From an uncultured bacterium (GTDB lineage Bacteria > Cyanobacteriota > Vampirovibrionia > Gastranaerophilales > Gastranaerophilaceae), in contig USCK01000038.1 in NCBI GenBank assembly GCA_900553205.1, positions 1 through 13,973 of the forward strand: a DNA stretch of 13,973 nucleotides, written 5' to 3'. The notes below the pieces were generated by a model. That model was not told the origin of the DNA. It did not search any database and saw only the letters and a list, made by a program, of their open reading frames with translations. Shown here one piece after another: positions 6,476-12,065 of this stretch. The translations under genes were made by a program, and so were the position numbers. Positions within the stretch are counted from its first letter, which is position 1. The number at the start of each line of letters is the position of its first letter.

Positions 6476-7984
6476 TTATTTGTATTGCAAAGCTTGTGAT
6501 ATATGTAACTCTGTTATTTTTTCCGAGTTATCCAAATCTGCAATAGTACGGGCAAGTTTGAGAACACGATTATATTTTCTGCCAGACAAACCATACTTTT
6601 GTGCTGCAAATTTTAGAATTTCTGCGCATTTTTCTGAAAGCACGCAGTATTTTTTGATAAGTTTCGTACTAAGTTCTGAATTAGTCAAGATACCGTCATT
6701 TTGATATCTTTGTGCCTGAATTTTTCTGGCTCTTACAATTCTTTCTCTGATTTTGGCAGAAGGTTCACTTTCCCCTTTTTGGACAAGTTCATCTGTCGTT
6801 AATCTCGGTACGGTTATTACAAGGTCGATTCTATCAAGAAGTGGGCCTGATAGTCTTGACTGATATCTTTGGATTTGGGTATCAGAGCATCTGCATTGTT
6901 TTTCTTTATCACCTAAAAAGCCACAAGGACATGGATTCATTGCACCTATCAGCATAAATTTAGCAGGGTATTTGATAGAGGTCTTGGTTCTTGAAATAAC
7001 AATTTCGCCGTCTTCTAAAGGTTGTCTTAATGTTTCCAGAACATTTCTCGGAAACTCAACCATTTCATCTAAAAACAATACCCCTCGATGTGCAAGAGTT
7101 ATTTCTCCCGGTTTAGGATTTATTCCACCACCTATAATTCCGTTGGCTGATGCCGTATGGTGAACTGTTCTGAACGGTCGTTTGTTCATCAAAGGTTTGT
7201 CAGGTGATAAAAGTCCTGCGATACTATATATCTTAGTTAATTCAAAAGCTTCAGATAGCTCTAATGGTGGTAGAATTGACGGGATGCATTTTGCCATCAA
7301 AGTTTTACCTGACCCCGGAGAGCCTGTCATTAAAAGATTATGTCCACCTGCTGCTGCAATCTCTAGAGCTTTTTTAGCTTTCTCCTGTCCTTTTACATCT
7401 TTGAAGTCATAAATATATTCATTTTCCTGTGTGTCCAGATATTTTTGAACATCAACTTTTGTCGGAGGAATCGGGGAATCCGTAAAATGTGAAACAATAT
7501 CTCTCAAATGATTAATACCGATAATATTTCCACCACCTGTCAATGCTGCTTCTTTAGCATTTTCTTGTGGTACAAAAATTGTTTTTATTTCTTTGTTTTC
7601 AAGCTCTGACACCAAAGGCAAAATGCCATGAACTCCTCTTAATGAGCCGTCAAGAGATAATTCACCGATAAAAGCGCAATTTTTGATACTCTCTGCCTCA
7701 ATCAAGCCTTCTTCAAGAAGGATTCCGACAGCCATAGGAAGGTCAAAATATGTACCCTCTTTTTTGATATCTGCAGGTGCAAGATTTATAACAACACGAC
7801 CTCTCGGAAATGTGAATCCCGAGTTTTTTACGGCAGAGCGAATCCGTTCTTTTGCTTCAGAAACTGCATTGTCAGGAAGACCTACAATACTGATGTTTGG
7901 AAGCGAATTGATAACATCAATTTCTGCTTCTACAATGCGTGCGTCTATTCCGACTGTTGTTGCTGTAATACATTTACAAACCAT
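6476..7984 (-). CDS. comM: YifB/ComM family Mg-chelatase-like AAA+ ATPase
   Basis: This 502-residue protein belongs to the YifB/ComM family. In naturally competent bacteria ComM is a hexameric helicase that promotes branch migration during uptake and integration of foreign DNA; other bacteria keep it without known competence. Three parts are visible. The N-terminal ChlI-like domain includes VEAEIDVINSLPNISIVGLP and VVINLAPADIKKEGTYFDLP. The AAA+ core has Walker A GSPGSGKT (221-228), Walker B GVLFLDEM (301-308) and the family motif MNPCPCGFLGD (349-359). The C-terminal region contains RYQSRLSGPLLDRIDL, with the arginine-finger area, and SGRKYNRVLKLARTIADL. Length and domain order are normal. 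No ribosome site precedes the ATG; instead a strong promoter ends seven bases before it, suggesting a leaderless message. A competence role here is inferred from the family only. Confidence 0.95.
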   Translation of the reverse strand: MVCKCITATTVGIDARIVEAEIDVINSLPNISIVGLPDNAVSEAKERIRSAVKNSGFTFPRGRVVINLAPADIKKEGTYFDLPMAVGILLEEGLIEAESIKNCAFIGELSLDGSLRGVHGILPLVSELENKEIKTIFVPQENAKEAALTGGGNIIGINHLRDIVSHFTDSPIPPTKVDVQKYLDTQENEYIYDFKDVKGQEKAKKALEIAAAGGHNLLMTGSPGSGKTLMAKCIPSILPPLELSEAFELTKIYSIAGLLSPDKPLMNKRPFRTVHHTASANGIIGGGINPKPGEITLAHRGVLFLDEMVEFPRNVLETLRQPLEDGEIVISRTKTSIKYPAKFMLIGAMNPCPCGFLGDKEKQCRCSDTQIQRYQSRLSGPLLDRIDLVITVPRLTTDELVQKGESEPSAKIRERIVRARKIQAQRYQNDGILTNSELSTKLIKKYCVLSEKCAEILKFAAQKYGLSGRKYNRVLKLARTIADLDNSEKITELHISQALQYK

Positions 7985-7991
7985 AATTCTA

Positions 7992-8021
7992 ATTATACTT
8001 ATAACTAGGCGATTACGTCAA
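7992..8021 (-). promoter_or_regulatory. Strong promoter for a probably leaderless comM message
   Basis: On the minus strand TTGACG (8016-8021) and a perfect TATAAT (7992-7997) are 18 bases apart. The TATAAT ends seven bases before the comM ATG, which places the expected transcription start at the A of that ATG. The -35 box overlaps the last codons of the upstream 84-residue gene, and the -10 box lies in the 20-base gap. Confidence 0.7.
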
Positions 8022-8259
8022 ATTTTATTCCTGCTTGATTTAGGTTGTTTTCAAACAAATCTTTTGTACAAGAATTGATATTAACAATAGTTCCCTTATC
8101 CGTAAACTTAGGTTTATGGTTTTGTTGCAAGTTCCCGTCAAGATTTATACCATATCTGCCTGCCATATAACCGACATTTATCAAATCTTGAGAAGTAGGT
8201 TTTTGTCCGTTTGTTTTTGCTGTATTAGTTTGTACTAAATAATCACATCTTTGTATCAT
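8005..8259 (-). CDS. Small protein of unknown function, coupled to the ATP-grasp gene
   Basis: I do not recognise this 84-residue protein. It has no signal peptide or membrane segment. It contains two cysteines (residues 5 and about 64), a polar Asn/Gln/Lys-rich first third, a Gly/Tyr-rich centre (INVGYMAGRYGINLDGN) and an ending of AGIKFDVIA. GAGGTG lies four bases before its ATG. The gene overlaps the end of the ATP-grasp gene by 17 bases in another frame, so the two are probably translated together. This arrangement, last and small behind a ligase and a radical SAM gene, would fit a substrate peptide or a small accessory protein, but no leader or core pattern is evident. The good ribosome site and the overlap argue that it is a real gene. 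Confidence 0.7.
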   Translation of the reverse strand: MIQRCDYLVQTNTAKTNGQKPTSQDLINVGYMAGRYGINLDGNLQQNHKPKFTDKGTIVNINSCTKDLFENNLNQAGIKFDVIA

Positions 8260-9394
8260 AATTCACCTCTATATAATTTTTTAAATCTAATTGTAATATT
8301 TTTGTTATTTCGGAGTCTTTATTAGTTTTTCCAAATAAAATTGCAAACATTGGTTTTGTGTGATAATCAATTTCTCTAAATTCCATAATGTCTGAGAAAT
8401 TTTGTCTGAATAAATCATAATCAAATAATTTTATTTGCTCACAGCTAAGCTCGTCCGGCATGTTTGCCATTGCAAAATAATATATTTCGTTATTTCGGTC
8501 TTGCAATATTTTTGACCAATCAGGAATTTGTTGCTTATAGAAATATTCATATATATTTATTCCGTAAGCATAATATGCAAGGTCTGTTGTACACCAGCCT
8601 GCAAAGCGCATTGGGTTTATTTCTATCGGGATAGCTTTACCTGATTTTGTTATTCTGAATTCAATATGTATCGGGAAGTTTTTAATAGAAAGTGTTTCGC
8701 CGATATTGTCCAAAATAGTTTGAAAGTTTGCTAAATTAGAGCGAATAATATCTGCTGATGTGATATACGCTCTATCACTTACATCTGCAGAATTTACAAA
8801 CGGGTGTTCAAAGATATTCAAGATTACAGCCTTGCCTGAGTTGTTGTAATAAGCGTCAACAGCATATTCCTTGCCCTCAATGATTTCTTCCATAATAAAT
8901 CCTGAAGAATTTAAAACATCTTTAGGGAATAGTTTGCCAAACTCCTTGGATTCTTCTTTTATTTTGTTAATAACTTTTTCCCATTCGTCATAAGAGGTTA
9001 CTTTATGAACCCCCATACTCAAAAACCCGACTGTAGGTTTTATTATAAACGGGATTGGTAATTCTGCTATATCATAATCCTCCATATCCTCTAATAAAAT
9101 TTCTTCAAAAAAGAAATCAGGATACAATGGTTGAAGTCTGTTTCTGAACTCATACTTATCTTTGCAAATATTAATTATTTTAGCCAAATCAGATTTTGGG
9201 TATGTTTTTAAAACATAGTTTATTGCGTTTTCAGAATTGGAATAAATTACAGGTTCTTCTGTTTTCTCTTCTTTTACATAATTCAAGTTATAACCGTAAC
9301 TCCTTGCCAGCTCTGTATCCAAAACAGCTATCTGATTCTTTTCAAGAGTTTTTAGCATTAACTCTGATATATATGGTTCTTCAATTATAAACAC
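8243..9394 (-). CDS. ATP-grasp carboxylate-amine ligase-like protein
   Basis: This 383-residue protein shows the ATP-grasp fold used by enzymes that activate a carboxylate as an acyl phosphate and join it to an amine or another nucleophile. Visible elements are the lysine strand and flexible glycine loop PFIIKPTVGFLSMGVHKV (K119), the adenine-binding hinge FIMEEIIEGKEYAVDAYY (E169, E170, about 166-183), and the metal-binding strands HIEFRI (E245) and IPIEINPMRFAG (E258, N260, R263). The N-terminal part (1-80) resembles a pre-ATP-grasp domain. The start is GTG, well supported by AGGAG five bases upstream. That site overlaps the stop codon of the radical SAM reading frame, nine bases away. The substrate cannot be read from the sequence. 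The neighbours suggest a small-molecule or peptide modification pathway rather than primary metabolism. Confidence 0.88.
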   Translation of the reverse strand: MFIIEEPYISELMLKTLEKNQIAVLDTELARSYGYNLNYVKEEKTEEPVIYSNSENAINYVLKTYPKSDLAKIINICKDKYEFRNRLQPLYPDFFFEEILLEDMEDYDIAELPIPFIIKPTVGFLSMGVHKVTSYDEWEKVINKIKEESKEFGKLFPKDVLNSSGFIMEEIIEGKEYAVDAYYNNSGKAVILNIFEHPFVNSADVSDRAYITSADIIRSNLANFQTILDNIGETLSIKNFPIHIEFRITKSGKAIPIEINPMRFAGWCTTDLAYYAYGINIYEYFYKQQIPDWSKILQDRNNEIYYFAMANMPDELSCEQIKLFDYDLFRQNFSDIMEFREIDYHTKPMFAILFGKTNKDSEITKILQLDLKNYIEVNYDTKM

Positions 9395-9403
9395 TATACT
9401 CTC

Positions 9404-10129
9404 CTATACTACATACAAATCTTTTTCAGAGAAAATTTCTCTATTTTCAAAAGAATTTTTGATATTTTTTGTATCGTTATAATAATCTTCAAAATTCTTT
9501 TGTTTAATATCAATGCCGAATTTTTTAGGATTAATCGTCCAAGGTGATGCCGGTTCATAAACAATCGGAATGATATAATGTTTGTTTATCATTTTGTATC
9601 TGTCCTGCAACTCTTTGGCGTATTCTTCTGATTTTTTGTTTTCTTCGTCCGGTACATTCGGTATTATTGCAAAATAAATTTCTGAATGAATTTGAAGTTG
9701 TTCCATATAATCAAGTGTTTTTTCAAGTTCTTTGTTTGAAAAATAGAATGATTTATGTTTTTTGCGTAAATCTTCATTATAAAATTCAGGACTTATTAAT
9801 GCTACAGAAGCCTTTGAAAATGCTTGTTTGAACAAATCAAGAATTTTTTTATCAGGTAGTCCGAAAAATGAAAAAGTTGCGTTTAATCTACCACCAAATT
9901 CCTTTGCAATTTGGGTTAATAACTCGTATAAATATTTTCTGTCATTTGGTTTTGGGTCAAATGAGAATAAAAATCTTTCGATATGATGTTCTTTCTGTAG
10001 AGATTTGATTTCTTTAATAACATTGTCAGGGTTTCTGTATGATACAAAATCTCTGCCTGTTACCATTTTGATAGCGTTACAGCCCCACCACCCCAAGTAC
10101 AATTTCCCGTACAACCTCGACCAAGACAA
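9404..10129 (-). CDS. Radical SAM protein, C-terminal fragment (frameshifted)
   Basis: This is the catalytic and C-terminal part of the radical SAM gene whose N-terminal part is at 10060-10788. It lies in the -1 frame relative to that part. Meaningful homology should begin at about 10090 with GCNAIKMVTGRDFVSYR, which continues a typical CxxxCxxCGGG cluster motif. It then runs through DNVIKEIKSLQKEHHIERFL and a Glu/Lys-rich C-terminal region ending DLYVV. The open frame can start at a TTG (10129) or an ATG (10066). Neither has a usable ribosome site: AGGAG sits only one base from the TTG. Separate translation is therefore unlikely. I read it as the second half of a gene of about 460 codons broken by a one-base deletion or by a sequencing error in a G-run. 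Confidence 0.7.
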   Translation of the reverse strand: MSWSRLYGKLYLGWWGCNAIKMVTGRDFVSYRNPDNVIKEIKSLQKEHHIERFLFSFDPKPNDRKYLYELLTQIAKEFGGRLNATFSFFGLPDKKILDLFKQAFSKASVALISPEFYNEDLRKKHKSFYFSNKELEKTLDYMEQLQIHSEIYFAIIPNVPDEENKKSEEYAKELQDRYKMINKHYIIPIVYEPASPWTINPKKFGIDIKQKNFEDYYNDTKNIKNSFENREIFSEKDLYVV

Positions 10130-10788
10130 ACTCCTTGAGTTGTCATCGGGTTGTTTAGTTGGTTTGGTTTGGAGTATTCCATATAAAACGGAACTTTTGA
10201 ATAACTTTCAAAGTTTTTCATAAAATCAGTTTTGAAAAACTCATAACTATCAAGGTCTTTGTTTGATGCAACAAAAGTATTTTTATTTGTAATAATTTTG
10301 TTAGATTCTCGCCATACCAAGTTAGGAACGGTTTTTAAGGATTTATTTGAAGAAATTTCCTTTGCCAGTTCTACTGTAGGGAGTTCACCTTCGCCTTTTA
10401 TTATTGCATCTACAAATGGGAATTTTTCCATTATTTCTATTGCAAAATATGATGCCGTAAATCCACCGATAGATAAGAATATATCAGGATTTCTTTCTTT
10501 AACAACTCTTGCTGTTTCTATAACATCATAAGACTGTGGGTGCCAATGCAGAGAAAACGCAACAAATTTTATATCGTTTTGGTTGATATAATCGCTAAGT
10601 AAAAACTTTTTATCCAAATATTTTTCTATTCCAAGATGAATAATTTCTGTAGGAAAACCCTCTTTGTTTAGTTCATTTGCCAAAGAATACAGTCCCATCG
10701 CAGAAAAATTGATATTTGAACAAACATTACCGTTTTGATTCAAGGTTAATTGTGGTGTATGCACAAAGATACACTTGAACTTTTTCAT
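10060..10788 (-). CDS. B12-binding radical SAM protein, N-terminal fragment (frameshifted)
   Basis: This 242-residue frame contains a cobalamin-binding-type Rossmann domain. It opens with a strand (KKFKCIFVHTPQ), then INFSAMGLYSLANELNKEG, IKFVAFSLHWHPQSYDVIET, PDIFLSIGGFTASYF and FVDAIIKGEGELPTVELAKE, the usual order in B12-binding radical SAM proteins. No DxHxxG cobalamin-ligand motif is present, as in many of this family. The radical SAM cluster motif follows, RGCTGNCTW, with C226 and C230. The third cysteine expected at 233 is Gly, and the frame then leaves the family pattern and stops at W242. The continuation lies in the -1 frame. AAGGAG five bases before the ATG gives a good start, directly behind a cobalamin riboswitch. 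The full enzyme would use SAM and probably cobalamin, for example as a methylase; substrate unknown. Confidence 0.85.
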   Translation of the reverse strand: MKKFKCIFVHTPQLTLNQNGNVCSNINFSAMGLYSLANELNKEGFPTEIIHLGIEKYLDKKFLLSDYINQNDIKFVAFSLHWHPQSYDVIETARVVKERNPDIFLSIGGFTASYFAIEIMEKFPFVDAIIKGEGELPTVELAKEISSNKSLKTVPNLVWRESNKIITNKNTFVASNKDLDSYEFFKTDFMKNFESYSKVPFYMEYSKPNQLNNPMTTQGVCLGRGCTGNCTWGGGAVTLSKW

Positions 10789-10793
10789 AATTA

Positions 10794-10886
10794 CTCCTTA
10801 GTCGCGTAAGTTCTTTATATCGTTAAGCATTCCGACTGTTACGGCTACGGACTAGTGAAGGATTTGCACCTATCTTTCCTCAACAT
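10794..10886 (-). promoter_or_regulatory. Cobalamin riboswitch
   Basis: Reading the minus strand, the leader contains conserved pieces of the cobalamin riboswitch core in order: GAGGAAAG (10874-10881), GGTGCAAATCC (10860-10870), CTAGTCC, then a CCG-TAACAGT-CGG stem-loop (10832-10844) running into GGAATGC (10827-10833). The pattern with CCGTAACAGTCGGAATGC is closest to the compact variant class that lacks the long peripheral arms. The 3' part runs into AAGGAG (10794-10799), the ribosome site of the radical SAM gene, so control is probably of translation. The exact 3' boundary and the partner of the loop are not resolved by eye. Confidence 0.82.
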
Positions 10887-10890
10887 AAAA

Positions 10891-10899
10891 ATTATAGCA
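10891..10899 (-). promoter_or_regulatory. Extended -10 promoter of the riboswitch operon
   Basis: The minus strand carries TGCTATAAT: a perfect TATAAT (10891-10896) with the TGn extension. No good -35 box lies 16-18 bases upstream, which is acceptable for an extended -10 promoter. Transcription would begin near 10884, at the 5' edge of the riboswitch. The promoter lies between the stop of the upstream XRE gene and the riboswitch. Confidence 0.6.
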
Positions 10900-10924
10900 T
10901 AAAGATACTGTTAAAATGTATCTG

Positions 10925-11143
10925 TTATTCTTCAATAAAATCATCATAAAAATGTGACGGGTCAAATTTTAAAACACTGCAGAGTTGGAGTACATTAAGA
11001 ATTCTAATCAGTTCTTCGCCTTCTTCAAGTGACATTATGTATATTCCGTCACGACCGATAAGTTGACCTAATGCACTCTGTGACAAACCTCTTTTCTGAC
11101 GAAGATCTATAAGTTTTTTAGCATTATATTTGTATATGTTCAT
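10925..11143 (-). CDS. XRE-family helix-turn-helix protein
   Basis: This 72-residue protein is essentially one Cro/C1-type DNA-binding domain. The helix pattern is recognisable as AKKLIDLRQKRGLSQSALGQ, then LIGRDGIYIMSLEEGEE, with the tail LKFDPSHFYDDFIEE. The region after the recognition helix is less standard than in its divergent neighbour: EEGEELIRILNVLQLCSVL replaces the usual KxPSLETL run. ATG is preceded only by a weak GGA. A TATAAA box on its strand (11172-11177) overlaps the inner inverted repeat of the shared control region, so it is probably controlled by one or both of the divergent regulators. It lies directly upstream of the riboswitch operon in the same direction. Confidence 0.85.
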   Translation of the reverse strand: MNIYKYNAKKLIDLRQKRGLSQSALGQLIGRDGIYIMSLEEGEELIRILNVLQLCSVLKFDPSHFYDDFIEE

Positions 11144-11151
11144 TCACTATC

Positions 11152-11217
11152 CGTGCTATTAGCCTGTTAATTTTATACCAATAATATCACATAATTATTG
11201 GTATGACAAATAGCACG
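11152..11217. promoter_or_regulatory. Nested inverted repeats (probable operators) between divergent XRE genes
   Basis: Two perfect inverted repeats are nested here. The inner is ATACCAATAAT (11175-11185) / ATTATTGGTAT (11194-11204), 11 bp with an 8-base spacer. The outer is CGTGCTATT (11152-11160) / AATAGCACG (11209-11217), 9 bp. The inner arms overlap the TATAAA box of the leftward gene and the start codon of the rightward gene. The CATAAT box (11190-11195) of the rightward gene partly overlaps the right arm. A bound dimer would block both promoters. Confidence 0.75.
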
Positions 11218-11421
11218 ATTGAGAATACAAGGAAAAATATTAAGAAAATCAGAATAGACAAGGGCTTTACGCAAGCCGAATTGAGTGAAATGGCAGGTAT
11301 TACTTGTGACTATTTGTCTGAAATTGAACGAGGTAAGAAAGTACCGAGTCTTGAAACTATACACTGTTTGGCTCAAGCTTTGAATGTTGAATCATATAGA
11401 CTTTTGATGCGTTCGGAGTGA
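11203..11421 (+). CDS. XRE-family transcriptional repressor
   Basis: This 72-residue protein has a full Cro/C1-type helix-turn-helix domain at about residues 8-67: RKNIKKIRIDKGFTQAELSE, MAGITCDYLSEIERGKK, then VPSLETIHCLAQALNVESYRLL. The SEIERGKKVPSLETI segment is a textbook match for the recognition helix and the following turn. It has no partner domain, so it probably acts as a dimer on a palindromic operator. The only ATG in range (11203) has no ribosome site; a CATAAT box ends seven bases before it, so the message may be leaderless. The start codon lies inside the right arm of the inner inverted repeat, which points to autorepression. Confidence 0.92.
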   Translation: MTNSTIENTRKNIKKIRIDKGFTQAELSEMAGITCDYLSEIERGKKVPSLETIHCLAQALNVESYRLLMRSE

Positions 11422-11552
11422 GTTTTTTTAAGTTAATAAGTCTTAAAAAAGTTACTAAGTGATTAAGTTATTAAGTGACTAAGAATTTTTGTTATTTTGA
11501 GCGTCAGCAAAAAATCTCTGACATAGGGTTAATGAGAAATCGGCATTGACAG

Positions 11553-11574
11553 ATTCCGTATCGGAGTACGGAAT
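11553..11574. repeat. Perfect 8-bp hairpin inside the composite element
   Basis: ATTCCGTA and TACGGAAT pair perfectly around TCGGAG. It is followed by GACTTG, exactly as the hairpin at 20-51 is followed in the left copy, although the stem sequences differ. That suggests a module whose fold rather than its sequence is conserved, or interchangeable hairpin modules. Confidence 0.65.
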
Positions 11575-11735
11575 GACTTGTAATAAGTTATTAAGAGTAA
11601 AGTTATTAAGTGAATAAGAAATAATCATCTTCTTAATAACTTAGTCACTTAACTCTTATTCACTTCTTAAAAGAGATTCTTCGCCAAGCCGATATCGATG
11701 ATATCAACTCACACATTTTTCTTCACTCCCCCTAC

Positions 11736-11756
11736 CCCCTCTAATCAATAGAGGGG
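11736..11756. repeat. CCCCTCT/AGAGGGG hairpin
   Basis: CCCCTCT (11736-11742) and AGAGGGG (11750-11756) pair around the 7-base loop AATCAAT. It lies in the segment of about 95 bases that the left composite repeat lacks, so it may be a separate small insertion within the element. It is GC-rich against a very AT-rich background. No U-run follows. Confidence 0.55.
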
Positions 11757-11950
11757 AGAATTTCGGTTATATTCACTTTTGTTAGAGAGCTTTTGCTTTA
11801 CTCAAGATGACGCAAAGGATGATTTTCTTAATAACCTAGTCACTTAGCTCCTGTTTACTTTTAAAAATCAATATAATCTCCGAAATACGGCAAATGTAAC
11901 AGAATGTAAAAATAAATTTTTGAGGCTAAAATCCAGTCAGGGAATGATAA

Positions 11951-11999
11951 AATTGCTAATAGAATAGAATAGAATAGAATGGAAGGGAAGGTAGCAATT
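11951..11999. repeat. AGAAT pentanucleotide array between 8-bp inverted arms
   Basis: Four perfect AGAAT units (11961-11980) are followed by two GGAAG-like units. The block is bracketed by AATTGCTA (11951-11958) and its exact complement TAGCAATT (11992-11999). Each junction in the array creates TAGAAT, a five-of-six match to a -10 box; TTGCTA (11953-11958) lies 16 bases before the one at 11975-11980. It is about 65 bases upstream of the next gene's start, so copy number could affect its expression; this is inference. Confidence 0.6.
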
Positions 12000-12065
12000 A
12001 TGTCTAATTTCATGTTTTTATCATGGTACAAGGGAACAAATTAGAAATAGAAAAGAAGGTTACTA

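Larger units (their letters stand above)
11437..11865. repeat. Composite element with imperfect inverted ends (MITE-like)
   Basis: The left end (11437-11522) reads as TTACTAAGTGATTAAG-type units followed by TTTTGAGCGTCAGCAAAAAA. The right end (11781-11865) holds the same modules in reverse complement: TTTACTCAAGATGACGC, then CTTAATAACCTAGTCACTTAG. Between them is about 258 bases with hairpins at 11553-11574 and 11736-11756 and an AT-rich inverted repeat with arms AGTTATTAAG (11601-11610) and CTTAATAACT (11631-11642 region). The right two-thirds match the window's left-edge repeat, except for about 95 extra bases at 11690-11780. No transposase or open frame is present. The rest of the gap up to 12065 holds the pentanucleotide array and the leader of the next gene. 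Confidence 0.65.

Noticed and set aside
7683..8078. 131-codon open frame on the plus strand across the comM start
   Set aside because: It lies antisense to the conserved N-terminal region of comM, has no protein-like motif and no ribosome site I trust. It mirrors comM codon structure.
10083..10094. Programmed -1 frameshift site
   Set aside because: The codons TGG GGT GGT GGG GCT contain no standard slippery heptamer, and a -1 product would still lack the third cysteine at its normal spacing.
9404..10129. C-terminal radical SAM frame as an independent gene starting at TTG
   Set aside because: The ribosome-like AGGAG is only one base from the TTG, and the first 15 or so residues are an out-of-frame reading of the N-terminal gene's cluster motif. 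It is better explained as a frameshifted continuation.
10789..10924. tRNA or other structured RNA in the leader of the radical SAM gene
   Set aside because: GGATTTGCACC looked tRNA-like on the plus strand, but no cloverleaf can be drawn. On the minus strand the segment matches the cobalamin riboswitch core.
11424..11450. TTTTTTAAG/CTTAAAAAA stem after the rightward XRE gene as a terminator
   Set aside because: The stem is entirely A/T except at one end, and no U-run follows it on either strand. It merges into the composite repeat.
11437..11865. CRISPR array or CRISPR-like repeats
   Set aside because: Units vary in length and orientation, form inverted pairs, and are not separated by uniform spacers. 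No cas gene is present.
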